A DNA stretch of 64,000 nt. Origin: an uncultured Desulfobulbaceae bacterium. Its GTDB lineage: Bacteria > Desulfobacterota > Desulfobulbia > Desulfobulbales > BM004. This document shows, in pieces, positions 36,886 to 46,474 of this stretch; position 1 is the stretch's first letter; each line of letters opens with the position of its first letter. The notes beneath the pieces were generated by a model, which worked only from the letters and a program-made list of their open reading frames with translations, had not been told where the DNA came from and ran no database searches. A program made the position numbers and the translations under genes. The DNA lies in contig CALZHP010000002.1 in the NCBI GenBank assembly GCA_945787325.1, forward strand, positions 1 to 64,000. The letters are read 5' to 3'.

Positions 36886-37197
36886 CTATAATGACTGTAC
36901 GTACATTTTTAGAGATCGCATATCCACGGATCTGCCGTCGATTTTATCTGCTTCGAGAGCTCCGGTCAAACACTTATTAATTGCCTTGCTGAGTTTTTTG
37001 TTCTCAGCAGCTTTTTCAAGCCCTTTTCCATTAGCATGACAGGAGTTGCAGGATTTATTGTTAGCGGAGCCGGACAAAGATGCGTTATGAAACATCTGTT
37101 TGCCCAATTCAGTAGATGATTTACCTGCCGCCATTGCTAAGCCTCCTACCAATATTACTGCAAGAAAAGCACAAAATACCAATTTAAATTTATTCAT
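36886..37197 (-). CDS. Small monoheme cytochrome c
   Basis: A 103-aa periplasmic protein with a Sec signal peptide (MNKFKLVFCAFLAVILVGGLAMAA) and a single heme c site CNSCH at about residue 49. A Met near the C-terminus (RSLKMYVQSL) is a plausible sixth ligand. Its small size fits an electron shuttle. It is transcribed in the same direction as the upstream complex I operon but after a 247-base gap in which I see nothing else, so it is probably independent. Confidence 0.85.
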   Translation of the reverse strand: MNKFKLVFCAFLAVILVGGLAMAAGKSSTELGKQMFHNASLSGSANNKSCNSCHANGKGLEKAAENKKLSKAINKCLTGALEADKIDGRSVDMRSLKMYVQSL

Positions 37198-37444
37198 TTT
37201 TTTCTCCTTTTAGTTCATCATTTATTTTTTTCAATTACAGTTCACAGCAATTCAATTTATCGCAAAGTTACACCCATGCTCATGAAGAACAGGATCTTCT
37301 TCAAGAATCTTCGAAAGTCCTAATTGTTTAGAATAATACAAATATTCCTTGCAGGTAGTGTGGAAAAATAATTTAAAATTTGCGGTATATGTGTGGCAGG
37401 CCCACATATAACTTTAGGTTCAATTTCACAGTGTGGCGGTTACG

Positions 37445-38866
37445 TTACATAATAACTTTAACAGCCGCTTCTGTCATAGCAACTATCTTTGCAGGCACCA
37501 CTCCCATGATAATGATGAATACCAGCAATGCACAACTGACTACCTTGGTAATGGTATCCACTTCTACAGCAGGCCGATCTTCCGAGTCTGTACAGAAACT
37601 AATCCTTACAACAGAAAGGTAATAGTATATGGAAATTGCGGTATTAAGGGCCGCAAGGATAACCAGGGTAAGATAACCTTCTTTCAAGGCACCGGCCAAC
37701 AACATGAACTTACCCATAAAGCCGACAAACGGAGGTATGCCCGCCAGTGCGAACATGCCAATAAGCAATGTGACGGCAAGAAAGGGAGCGCGCTTGTGAA
37801 GCCCGGTCAGATCGTCAATGGCTACATTTTCGCCGTTTCTGGATACTGAACAGATGACCAGAAAGCAGGCGAGGTTCATCAGCATATAACCGATAATATA
37901 ATACATGGCTGTTGCATAGCCGGTTCCTTTAAGGGTAACGAGACCAAGAAGTACATATCCGGCATGAGCGATACCTGAAAAACCAAGCATCCTTTTGATA
38001 TCTTTCTGAACCAATGCGATGAGGTTGCCGTAAAACATCGAGGCAATTGATAGTATGGTGAGAAGAGTAACTATAGTGCTGTTTCCCGGTGCAGCCATTG
38101 AGGTAATTCTTATCAGCAGAGCAACCGCTGCGATTTTAGGGACTGAAGCAATAAAAGCTGTTGTTTCGTTGGATGAGCCTTCATAGACATCCGGAACCCA
38201 GAAATGGAACGGCGCAACGCCTAATTTGAAGAAAAAGCCCCCCATGACCATTGCCAGCCCAACTATTGCTGCCGGTGTGCTGGAAAGATTGTGCATTGCC
38301 GGGACGAGTTCCGAGAGATATGTGGTTCCAGTGAGGCCAAACAGATAACTCATGCCAAAAAGCATAACACCAGTGGCGACAACTCCGAACAGTATATATT
38401 TGATACCTGCTTCCATTTGGCTTCGATCACCGGTTTCATCGTTGCGCATTGGTACCAGCAGGTAGAGTGAATAAGAAGACAGCTCGAGAGCAACAAATAG
38501 AGTAAGCAGTTCAGTGCTGCTGACCAGCATGACCAGGCCCAGCACACTGAGAGTCAGAAAGAGATAATATTCAGGCCGGACTTCATCTCTGATACCTTTC
38601 AACTCCTTTCCGAAAAGCAGAACAACCGCAAAACCAATACCGATGAGCAGCTTAAAAATCTGGGAAAAAAGATCGACATGATAGGCTGCAAAAAACAAAT
38701 CCCCGTTAAGCTTTAAGCAGAAGAGATTGATGAAGACATTAATAACTGCCAGAACGGCGGTGACATTCCTTGCCTTGCTGCCTTTAGAGGAATTAATGCA
38801 CATCGTAAATATAACAAGGCAGCTGAACAGGAGAAATAATTCAGGGATGAATAATACTGTTTTCAT
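37445..38866 (-). CDS. nuoN: Complex I subunit NuoN
   Basis: A 473-aa antiporter-like membrane subunit with about 14 helices. The TM5 Glu is in FVALELSSYSLYLL and the TM7 Lys in GFFFKLGVAPFHFWVPDVYEGSSNE, so the key charged residues of a proton channel are kept. The DVYEG motif identifies NuoN among the antiporter-like subunits. Last gene of the nuo operon, 53 nt after nuoM. Confidence 0.95.
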   Translation of the reverse strand: MKTVLFIPELFLLFSCLVIFTMCINSSKGSKARNVTAVLAVINVFINLFCLKLNGDLFFAAYHVDLFSQIFKLLIGIGFAVVLLFGKELKGIRDEVRPEYYLFLTLSVLGLVMLVSSTELLTLFVALELSSYSLYLLVPMRNDETGDRSQMEAGIKYILFGVVATGVMLFGMSYLFGLTGTTYLSELVPAMHNLSSTPAAIVGLAMVMGGFFFKLGVAPFHFWVPDVYEGSSNETTAFIASVPKIAAVALLIRITSMAAPGNSTIVTLLTILSIASMFYGNLIALVQKDIKRMLGFSGIAHAGYVLLGLVTLKGTGYATAMYYIIGYMLMNLACFLVICSVSRNGENVAIDDLTGLHKRAPFLAVTLLIGMFALAGIPPFVGFMGKFMLLAGALKEGYLTLVILAALNTAISIYYYLSVVRISFCTDSEDRPAVEVDTITKVVSCALLVFIIIMGVVPAKIVAMTEAAVKVIM

Positions 38867-38919
38867 CTTTGATCCTTTAGGGATTCGTTAATTAGTTACA
38901 CTCTACGTTCGTCTTTATA

Positions 38920-40449
38920 TCAAGGCAGGAGAAGCTTTGCCAGTTCAGTACTTTGAGGAGCAGCATCTCCCACCTGGGTAAGCAAGTGGTTGACACTGGT
39001 GCTCAGAACATCGATAAATGGAGCTGGTTTCAGGCCTATCCAGAAAACAAATATCAACAACGGCGCCAGGGTTACAATTTCGCGCATGCTAAGATCAGTA
39101 AGATAGCTCTGGTCCGGATTGCTGGTGCCTCCCCACACAACTTTCTGCAGCATACGCAACATGTATGCCGCGGCCAGCACAGCACCTGGTATGGCAAAGG
39201 CTGCGACCACCTTTGTTTTAGCAAAAGCACCGACTAGGATGAGGAACTCACCTATGAAGCTGTTAGTACCCGGAAATGCAAGAGAAGATAGCGAGAAAAA
39301 GGCAAGAAACGTCACATAAATCGGCATATATCTGCCGACCCCCGTGGCCATGGCCAGTTCCCTGCTGTGGGTACGTTCGTATATCATGCCGACGCAAAGG
39401 AAGAGTGCGCCGGTTGTTACACCGTGGTTGATCATTTGCAGAATAGCACCTTCAATACCATTTTTATTCAGAACAAAAATTCCGAGGGTAACAAAGCCCA
39501 TGTGTCCCACACTTGAGTAGGCAACAAGCTTTTTCATGTCGCTCTGGGCCAGGGCAGTAAAACCGCCATATAATATACCGGCAATGGATAGCCAGAGAAT
39601 ATATGGCATGAAAATAAACGTTGCCTCGGGTGTGATGGGCAGACAGAAACGCAGAAATCCATACGTGCCCATCTTTAGCAGGACACTGGCCAGAACAACA
39701 CTGCCGGCTGTTGGGGCTTCAACGTGGGCGGCAGGTAACCAGGTATGGAACGGAAACATGGGAACCTTGATGGCAAAAGCCAGAAAGAAAGCCAGGAACA
39801 CCCATATCTGAAAGACAGATGAATAATCCTGTCCCATCATCTGCGGGATGCTGAAACTGCCGTCATTATGGAGATAGAGAGCGATTATGGCAACAAGGAG
39901 CATAACCGAGCCGGCCAGGGTGTAAAGAAAGAATTTAATGGAGGCGTATGTTTTGCGTGGACCGCCCCACACTGCTATGAGCAGGAACATGGGGATAAGC
40001 ATTGCTTCCCACAGGATGTAAAAAAGAACAAAGTCCAGAGCCATGAACACGCCTAGCATGGATGTTTCCATGACCAACAGGCAGATCATGAATGGCTTTA
40101 CCCTTTTGGTGATATACCGCCATGAACCCAGCACACAAAGCGGCATAAGCAGGGTGGTCATCAGGACGAGCAGCAGGCTGATGCCGTCAATCCCCAGAGT
40201 ATAATGGATATTAAGAGATGGGATCCAGGCATGATGTTCGCCGAACTGATACTTGGCGGTGTTCATATCAAATTTGGTATAGAGAGGTAGTGATAAAAGT
40301 GCCGTCAGTAACGTGACCACCAGGCTCCAGATTTTTGCCGCGTTATCGTTCGGCAGCAGCAATAAAACAGCGGCACCTGCCAGCGGCAGAAAAATCACCA
40401 CGCTCAAGATCTCGTAACCCAAGCTGTTCATGATCAGAAAGTCTTGCAT
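38920..40449 (-). CDS. nuoM: Complex I subunit NuoM
   Basis: A 509-aa antiporter-like subunit. TM5 Glu is in LFYILWEAMLIPMFLLIAVWGG and TM7 Lys in FAIKVPMFPFHTWLPAAHVEAPTAGS, both intact. The LPAAHVEAPTAGSVVLA motif identifies NuoM. It forms one of the proton channels of the membrane arm. It lies 39 nt downstream of the NuoL-like gene. Confidence 0.96.
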   Translation of the reverse strand: MQDFLIMNSLGYEILSVVIFLPLAGAAVLLLLPNDNAAKIWSLVVTLLTALLSLPLYTKFDMNTAKYQFGEHHAWIPSLNIHYTLGIDGISLLLVLMTTLLMPLCVLGSWRYITKRVKPFMICLLVMETSMLGVFMALDFVLFYILWEAMLIPMFLLIAVWGGPRKTYASIKFFLYTLAGSVMLLVAIIALYLHNDGSFSIPQMMGQDYSSVFQIWVFLAFFLAFAIKVPMFPFHTWLPAAHVEAPTAGSVVLASVLLKMGTYGFLRFCLPITPEATFIFMPYILWLSIAGILYGGFTALAQSDMKKLVAYSSVGHMGFVTLGIFVLNKNGIEGAILQMINHGVTTGALFLCVGMIYERTHSRELAMATGVGRYMPIYVTFLAFFSLSSLAFPGTNSFIGEFLILVGAFAKTKVVAAFAIPGAVLAAAYMLRMLQKVVWGGTSNPDQSYLTDLSMREIVTLAPLLIFVFWIGLKPAPFIDVLSTSVNHLLTQVGDAAPQSTELAKLLLP

Positions 40450-40488
40450 TCCTTCTATATCCTCTTACGCTTTACTTAGCATTTTAGC

Positions 40489-42309
40489 CTAGGAAAGAAC
40501 GTAGGCAACAATCACTATGGCGACAGCCGTTGCGGCAAAGTAAATGCCGTATTGTAGCTGGCCGCTCTGCAGGGCCCTGGCCTTGCCGCCAACACCCCTG
40601 ACCGACCGGGCGATACCGTCAACGACTCCATCAATGGCATGCCAGTCAAACCACGACCAGAATTTCGCTGTCGTCATCAGCGGAATAAGGCCGATGCCCT
40701 GGTATCCTTCACTTACTTTATCATCTACCCACTGGATCGGCTTCTTGGCAATCCACATAAAGCCGCGGCCGCCCATCCTGTAAAACCAGTCCATATCGAT
40801 ACTGATGGTTGGTTCCGGTGCGAGTTTCTTGGTGAACATAAAGAAACCCAATGCAGTAAACAGCAGAATCTGGAGGGATTCCGAGACGTGATAACTGCTG
40901 TAAACATGGTGAGCGTACTCACTGGCCGCATGCTGAAAGGGAAGCAGGTCATAGAGGTACGGCAGGTAGCAGCCGATGAAGACGCAAAGGAATGATGCGG
41001 CTATCATGGCTATTTCCATGTTCACCGGTGGTTCCGCCGCCTTCTCCCAGGTCTCGTTGGTGCAGTTGTTTTTGCCGAACCAGATAAAGTACGGAACCTT
41101 GAGGCCGGTATGCAGAAATGTCCCCGCCGAAGCCAGAGTTAGCAGAAATGCCGGCCACAGCATATGTTCTTCAAATCCGGCCGCAACGATCATTGACTTA
41201 CTGACAAAGCCGGAGAAAAGCGGGAAGGCGGAGATCGACAACCCTCCAATCAGGGTATAGATAAACGCACGGGGCATCTTCTTGTAGAGCCCTCCCAGTT
41301 CGGTGAATTTGCTCTGTCCGGTCATCTGCAGGACGGAACCACACCCCATGAACAGGAGCCCTTTATATAGGATATGCGCGAACGCGTGGGCGCAGGTGCC
41401 GTTGATGGCCATTTCGGTGCCGATGCCGACACCGGTGACCATGTACCCGACCTGACTAATAATGTGGTAGGCAAGCAGCCGCCGGCAGTCGTTTTCCAGT
41501 ACAGCGTAAACAACACCGTAGAGGGCCATGAATACTCCCAGTGGGATGAGTATATCCATACCGGCGCAGCCGCGGACCAGGGCATAAACTGCTGTTTTGG
41601 TAGTAAAGGCGCACATGAAGACGGCACCGCTGACGGTTGCTTCTCCGTAAGCGTCAGGCAGCCAGGCGTGGAATGGCGGTACCGCGGCATTCAGAATGAA
41701 GCCGATCATGATCAGGTATGTATATAACGTGGGGTTTGTGACATCCATAAGAGTAAATGCCAGGTCGCCGCCGGTCGCCTTGTAACGGAGGATGATACCG
41801 GCCAGCAGAAAAAGGCCGCCAGCGGTATGCACCAGCAGATACCTGTATCCTGTCCACAACGACTCTTTGCGTTTGCGGAACCAGACCAGAAAGACCGATG
41901 TGAAAGCCATGAGTTCCCAGAAGAGGAACAAGGTAATGTAATCACCACAGTAAATAACACCAAGGGATCCTGCAACATAGAGCCAGGCCGCCATATGTTC
42001 TTTAACATCCTTGACGTGCAGGCCATATACCGTTCCTATGAGGCACATCAATGTCATAATATGACCAAAGATGTTACTTAAGGAATCAACTCTTCCAAAA
42101 GTAAGCTGCCAATCCAAGAATTGAAACTGGCCGTGGATAAAAGCGGGGTCCCCATGCGCCGGTACATTCATGAACAGCACGCTCATAAAAGCCAGGGCCG
42201 GGACCGTGACCAGATAGCTTTTGAGAACAGCCGCGCTGCGTGGTATAAACGGCAGGAGACAAGCTCCGGCCATCATGATTATTGCGGGATGAATCCACAT
42301 ATTATTCAT
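40489..42309 (-). CDS. NuoL/MrpD-like antiporter subunit with NuoL-type C-terminus
   Basis: A 606-aa antiporter-like protein. The TM5 Glu is kept (LFLFWELMAFTSVFLVWFRK). In TM7 the usual Lys is replaced by Asn: GFILNAAVPPFHAWLPDAYGEAT, where NuoM, NuoN and the preceding antiporter-like gene have Lys. The last 120 residues (DWFYRMGGRGFMWIAKKP to VDGIARSVRGVGGKARALQSGQ and a final helix) resemble the lateral amphipathic helix and anchor of NuoL, which suggests it is the distal subunit. It overlaps the small membrane gene before it by 8 nt. Whether it still pumps protons with Asn in TM7 is open. Confidence 0.85.
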   Translation of the reverse strand: MNNMWIHPAIIMMAGACLLPFIPRSAAVLKSYLVTVPALAFMSVLFMNVPAHGDPAFIHGQFQFLDWQLTFGRVDSLSNIFGHIMTLMCLIGTVYGLHVKDVKEHMAAWLYVAGSLGVIYCGDYITLFLFWELMAFTSVFLVWFRKRKESLWTGYRYLLVHTAGGLFLLAGIILRYKATGGDLAFTLMDVTNPTLYTYLIMIGFILNAAVPPFHAWLPDAYGEATVSGAVFMCAFTTKTAVYALVRGCAGMDILIPLGVFMALYGVVYAVLENDCRRLLAYHIISQVGYMVTGVGIGTEMAINGTCAHAFAHILYKGLLFMGCGSVLQMTGQSKFTELGGLYKKMPRAFIYTLIGGLSISAFPLFSGFVSKSMIVAAGFEEHMLWPAFLLTLASAGTFLHTGLKVPYFIWFGKNNCTNETWEKAAEPPVNMEIAMIAASFLCVFIGCYLPYLYDLLPFQHAASEYAHHVYSSYHVSESLQILLFTALGFFMFTKKLAPEPTISIDMDWFYRMGGRGFMWIAKKPIQWVDDKVSEGYQGIGLIPLMTTAKFWSWFDWHAIDGVVDGIARSVRGVGGKARALQSGQLQYGIYFAATAVAIVIVAYVLS

Positions 42310-42556
42310 CGTAATAATCCTCCCGCGTCATAATACCCAGGTGGCCATACCATTTGGAGAGAAAGATAATCAGCAGACAGGCGATAAAGCCGAATGCCGC
42401 CCAGAAAAAAAACAGGTGTTCCATTTTTGTATGGGCGCTGTGCTTGTCTACAAAAAACCAGTAGTGGACAATCAACAGGGCAAGGACAACATAGCTGATT
42501 CGAATTACCGTCTTCAGCCTGTCTCGTAAGAAATCTATAATTTTAACAAGGTCCAT
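42302..42556 (-). CDS. Small two-helix membrane protein in the complex I operon
   Basis: An 84-aa protein with two helices (VIRISYVVLALLIVHYWFFV and FFFWAAFGFIACLLIIFL) and charged ends. I do not recognise a named family. It sits between the two antiporter-like genes, 4 nt after the first and overlapping the second, so it should be an accessory subunit linking the extra antiporter module to the membrane arm. It is not part of the canonical 14-subunit enzyme. Confidence 0.7.
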   Translation of the reverse strand: MDLVKIIDFLRDRLKTVIRISYVVLALLIVHYWFFVDKHSAHTKMEHLFFFWAAFGFIACLLIIFLSKWYGHLGIMTREDYYDE

Positions 42557-42560
42557 GGGA

Positions 42561-44057
42561 TCACCAGCCGTTTATTGGGATTGCCAGTTGAATAAATTTC
42601 ATCAAAAAATCAGGATATATGCCAATAACAACAGATATTATCGCAGTCAGAAACAGCGGAATGACCATGGATAGCGGTGCCTCCTTGACCCCTTCATAAA
42701 CCTCGCCTTCCGGAGGTTTACCGAAAAATGCCTTGAAAGTGACCGGCGCAAAGTAACCGACATTGAGTAAAGTACTGGCCAGCAGCACCAGAAGAATACC
42801 AATGTAATGGGGGGACGGCATGTCCATGGTCCCGACCAGGAGTTTCCACTTTGTCACAAATCCCGCGACAGGCGGTGCACCGATCATGGAAAGAGAGGCG
42901 ATGCCAAATGCTGCGAATGTAAAAGGCATGACTTTTCCTAAACCACCCATTTCGGAGATCGATTTTTTGTGGCTGGCTACATATATGGCGCCGGCGCAGA
43001 AGAACAGTGTGATTTTGGAAAAAGCGTGGTTGGCGATATGTATAATGCCGCCCTGAACGCCGCTAGGAGTGAGAAGAGCAACACCGAGAATAATATAAGA
43101 GAGCTGGCTTACAGTGGAATAGGCAAGCCTCGCCTTCAGGTTGTCCTTAGTGAGGGCGATAATTGAAGCGGTAAGAATTGTAAATGAGACAAAGTATGCG
43201 GTCGGTATCCCGAGATTCAGACGGGTCATGGTTTCAACACCGAAGACATACAACATGACGCGGGTAGTGGCGAAGACGCCGATCTTTACAACGGCAACAG
43301 CGTGCAGCAGGGCGCTGACAGGAGTTGGTGCAACCATGGCGCCAGGCAGCCAGTTATGAAATGGCATAACACCGTTTTTAGCAAAACCGAGTATGCAGCA
43401 GATAAAGAGTATCGTAACCAGGGTTGGGTTGGCATCCACAGGGAAAATACCGGTCATGATATTGTCCGGGAATTCCAGGGTGCCGCACAGCACGTAGGTA
43501 AGGATCATGGCCGGCAGTATCAGGCCTTTGGCTGTGGTTGTCAAGTAAACGATATATTTTTTGCCGCCTTCATAGCCTTCCTCGTCCTGGTGGTGGGCAA
43601 CCAGCGGGTAGGTGCAGATGCTGACGATTTCATAAAACAGATAGAGGGTGAAAAAGTTTCCTGCCATGGCACCACCGACTGCGCCGAAAAGAGCCAACGC
43701 AAAGCAGGAATTAAATCGGGTCTGGGCATGCTCCTCCAGGCCGCGCATGTAACCCGCTGAATAAAATACGGCCAAAATCCACAGGAAAGAAGCAACCAGC
43801 GCGAACACCATTCCGAAAGCGTCCACAATGAATTTTACACTGATTCCGGGCAGGACCTGGAAAAGTGTATACTCTATGCGTGAGCCGCCCAGGATTTCTG
43901 GTACCATTGAGGCAATAATCGCAAACTTGATGATTGCGGCGAAAAGGGCCCACCCTTCTCTGACATTCGGCTTGTTGCGAGATACCATGATGAACAGAAC
44001 GCAAACAAGTGACGCAAGTATTGCCAGAACCGGCTTTATGGAGATGATGGTTTGCAT
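42561..44057 (-). CDS. Additional NuoL/MrpD-like antiporter subunit of complex I
   Basis: A 498-aa antiporter-like protein with about 14 helices. TM5 Glu (TLYLFYEIVSICTYPLVAHHQ) and TM7 Lys (GFAKNGVMPFHNWLPGAMVAPTPVSALLHAVAVVKIGV) are intact. The TPVSALLHA motif is shared by NuoL and MrpD; length and the lack of a lateral-helix extension favour MrpD. With the 606-aa subunit, NuoM and NuoN it gives four antiporter-like proteins in one operon, one more than standard complex I. It follows nuoK after about 100 nt, the largest gap in the operon. Confidence 0.88.
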   Translation of the reverse strand: MQTIISIKPVLAILASLVCVLFIMVSRNKPNVREGWALFAAIIKFAIIASMVPEILGGSRIEYTLFQVLPGISVKFIVDAFGMVFALVASFLWILAVFYSAGYMRGLEEHAQTRFNSCFALALFGAVGGAMAGNFFTLYLFYEIVSICTYPLVAHHQDEEGYEGGKKYIVYLTTTAKGLILPAMILTYVLCGTLEFPDNIMTGIFPVDANPTLVTILFICCILGFAKNGVMPFHNWLPGAMVAPTPVSALLHAVAVVKIGVFATTRVMLYVFGVETMTRLNLGIPTAYFVSFTILTASIIALTKDNLKARLAYSTVSQLSYIILGVALLTPSGVQGGIIHIANHAFSKITLFFCAGAIYVASHKKSISEMGGLGKVMPFTFAAFGIASLSMIGAPPVAGFVTKWKLLVGTMDMPSPHYIGILLVLLASTLLNVGYFAPVTFKAFFGKPPEGEVYEGVKEAPLSMVIPLFLTAIISVVIGIYPDFLMKFIQLAIPINGW

Positions 44058-44159
44058 ATTTCTCTTTCCTTCTCCGATTTTACCGGCTTATACGGCCTGC
44101 CGGCATTAAGGGGTGTGATTGACCTGTCAGACAGCCCCTGAAATAATCAGCTTCTTTTA

Positions 44160-44486
44160 TTATCCTTTCATGTCCACCAGGTCTTCAGCATCGATGGACC
44201 TGTAATTTCTGTAAACGGCAATTACTATACTCAGGGCTATTGCTGCTTCGGCGGCAGCTATGCCCATTATAAACAGGGTGAAAATCTGCCCGACAGTGGG
44301 GTCTGGAGCCAGGAAGCGGTTAAAGGCCATAAAGTTTATAGAAGCACCGGACAAGACGAGTTCCGCGGAAATCAACATGCCAATCAGGGTCCGGCGCTGC
44401 ACCAGTCCGTAAAAGCCAAAGGCAAATAACAGGGCGCCCAATATAAGGTATGTGGAAAGGCTGTTTTGCAGGGCTGGTATCATCAT
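44160..44486 (-). CDS. nuoK: Complex I subunit NuoK
   Basis: A 108-aa membrane subunit with three helices. The conserved glutamates are in GMLISAELVLSGASINFMAFNRF (TM2) and MGIAAAEAAIALSIVIAVYR (TM3), part of the central hydrophilic axis. It overlaps the nuoJ stop by 4 nt. Confidence 0.96.
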   Translation of the reverse strand: MMIPALQNSLSTYLILGALLFAFGFYGLVQRRTLIGMLISAELVLSGASINFMAFNRFLAPDPTVGQIFTLFIMGIAAAEAAIALSIVIAVYRNYRSIDAEDLVDMKG

Positions 44487-45019
44487 GATTCTGTCTCCGT
44501 CCTGGTTCTGCCTGCTCGTGCCAGGACCAGTGATCCTATAATTGCTACCAGCAGTACAAGCGATATGAGCTCGAAAACCATGCTGTAAGTGGTTAAGAGA
44601 GATTTACCAATTTCAACTACCGAGCCATTATTTATAACTGACGCTGCTGGGGTCCATTCTGTTTTTAGGGCCAAAGCAGCAAGCCCCCAGAAAAGAATAA
44701 CTCCCAGACCTATGCTGAATGGCCCTGCCAGTATATTGCCTTTGCCGTGTTGTCCTTCTTCCGGATCGGCAAGCATTACAGCAAAAACTATGGTTACGCA
44801 GACCGCCCCCACGTAAATGAGCATTTCCATGACAGCCACGAAGGGGCTTTGCAGGAAATAATAGAGGGCTGCAACTCCGATGAAACAGATAGCAAGCCCT
44901 GCGACGGCGCGGATAAGCCGTTCAGTATTTGTGGCAATAATTGCGCCGACAACGGTAACGCCGATCATTGCCATAAAAACGACACTTGTGAGTCCTTCAG
45001 CTGTGAAAAGAGGTACCAT
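44483..45019 (-). CDS. nuoJ: Complex I subunit NuoJ
   Basis: A 178-aa membrane subunit with five helices. The TM3 region with the pi-bulge is visible as FVAVMEMLIYVGAVCVTIVFAVML, and FELISLVLLVAIIGSLVLAR is the last helix. It starts at the nuoI stop and overlaps nuoK. Confidence 0.94.
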   Translation of the reverse strand: MVPLFTAEGLTSVVFMAMIGVTVVGAIIATNTERLIRAVAGLAICFIGVAALYYFLQSPFVAVMEMLIYVGAVCVTIVFAVMLADPEEGQHGKGNILAGPFSIGLGVILFWGLAALALKTEWTPAASVINNGSVVEIGKSLLTTYSMVFELISLVLLVAIIGSLVLARAGRTRTETES

Positions 45020-45459
45020 CAGCTTTTTTCCCCTAACCTTTTTTTCAGATCGAAGATGAAATCATTCTTATTGGTACTAGCGAGATTGTAATCCTTGGAA
45101 AACGCAATCGCCCCGAATTTGCAGCTCTCGACACAAATCCCGCAGAGACTGCACGTGGTAAAATTCAGAACATAACTGGTCAGCACCTTTTTTTTGGCCC
45201 CTTCAGGTTTTTCGCCAGCCATAGTTATGCATCCAGTCGGGCAGTTTCTCTGGCACATGCCGCAGACGATGCATTTCGATTCTCCGGTCTCATCATCTCC
45301 CACCAGTTCGATGTGCCCCCGGAATCTGGGTGTCATCTTCAGGCTTTCGTGAGGATACTGGAGCGTAACAACCGGATCAAAGAAGGCCTTGATTGTAATG
45401 CCGAGCCCGACAAGCAGGCTCTGAAAACCACCGAATATTTCACCAAAATAATTGCTCAT
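45019..45459 (-). CDS. nuoI: Complex I subunit NuoI (two 4Fe-4S clusters)
   Basis: A 146-aa ferredoxin-type subunit with two binding motifs, CIVCGMCQRNCPTGC and CSLCGICVESCKFGA, for clusters N6a and N6b that carry electrons to NuoB. No NuoE, F or G genes flank the operon, so electrons must enter from another donor such as ferredoxin or a separate module docking on this part. It is placed between nuoH and nuoJ. Confidence 0.95.
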   Translation of the reverse strand: MSNYFGEIFGGFQSLLVGLGITIKAFFDPVVTLQYPHESLKMTPRFRGHIELVGDDETGESKCIVCGMCQRNCPTGCITMAGEKPEGAKKKVLTSYVLNFTTCSLCGICVESCKFGAIAFSKDYNLASTNKNDFIFDLKKRLGEKS

Positions 45460-45461
45460 TG

Positions 45462-46463
45462 CTAAAACACCTTTAACATGGCAGCAGTTAGGATCAGATT
45501 GACCAGGGAAATTGGAATCAGTATTTTCCAGGACAGGTTTAACAGACCGTAAAATGTTGTACGTGGATACGTCCAGCGAATCCAGATCACCGTGAAAACA
45601 ATGGCATAGAGTTTGAGTAGGAACCAGATGACACCGGGGACAAAAGTCTCACCGAATGGTGACTGCCAGCCTCCCAGAAAAAGAATTACTGTAAGGGCGC
45701 AACCGATAAGAATATTGGCATATTCACCCATGAAAAAGACACCAAAGCCCATGCCGGGATATTCGGTATAAATTCCGGCGATTAACTCGCTTTCCGCTTC
45801 GGCCATGTCAAAGGGCGCCCGGTTAGTTTCCGCCAGGGTACAGATGAAGAATATGATAAACATTACCGGCATCAGAAGACTTGCTTTCAAGTTCAAAACA
45901 TTCCAATGCCAGAAACCGCCCGCCTGCTGTATTACAATTTCATTGAGGTTCAATGTGCCGTAAACCATGACAACGCCTATCACTGTAATCAGCATGGGGA
46001 TTTCGTAGGCGACATTCTGAGAGACCGTACGGGCAGCGGCAATTATTGCGTACTTGTTACCAGAGCCCCATCCACCCAGAAGAAGCCCCAGAACGTTGAT
46101 TGATGCAAAGGCAAAGATCATCAGCAGGCCGATATTGATGTCACGGGCCACCAGAGTCTCGGAAAACGGGATGGTCACGAAACTCATAATGGCAGGCACC
46201 ATGACCATGAGTGGAGCGATCATAAACAGGATAGGATCGCAGCCTTTAGGCAGAAAGAGCTGTTTGCTCATTAGCTTGATGCCGTCAACAATTGGCTGCA
46301 GAAGTCCGAACGGTCCAACTTCCTTGGGACCTATCCTGCGCTGCATGTGACCGGCCTCTTTCCTTTCCAGCCACACCAGGTATGCAGCATTCAAGGCGGC
46401 AAAGGCAATAATTCCCACCAGAAAAGCGAGAACGCGGATGGGTTCAGATTGTAATAAACTCAT
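45462..46463 (-). CDS. nuoH: Complex I subunit NuoH
   Basis: A 333-aa membrane subunit with eight helices at the quinone-binding junction. Conserved loops are present: WLERKEAGHMQRRIGPKEVGPFGLLQPIVDGIKLM (loop 1) and ETNRAPFDMAEAESELIAGIYTEYPGMGF (E-channel glutamates). The gap to nuoD is 11 nt. Confidence 0.97.
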   Translation of the reverse strand: MSLLQSEPIRVLAFLVGIIAFAALNAAYLVWLERKEAGHMQRRIGPKEVGPFGLLQPIVDGIKLMSKQLFLPKGCDPILFMIAPLMVMVPAIMSFVTIPFSETLVARDINIGLLMIFAFASINVLGLLLGGWGSGNKYAIIAAARTVSQNVAYEIPMLITVIGVVMVYGTLNLNEIVIQQAGGFWHWNVLNLKASLLMPVMFIIFFICTLAETNRAPFDMAEAESELIAGIYTEYPGMGFGVFFMGEYANILIGCALTVILFLGGWQSPFGETFVPGVIWFLLKLYAIVFTVIWIRWTYPRTTFYGLLNLSWKILIPISLVNLILTAAMLKVF

Positions 46464-46474
46464 AGAACTGCTCC

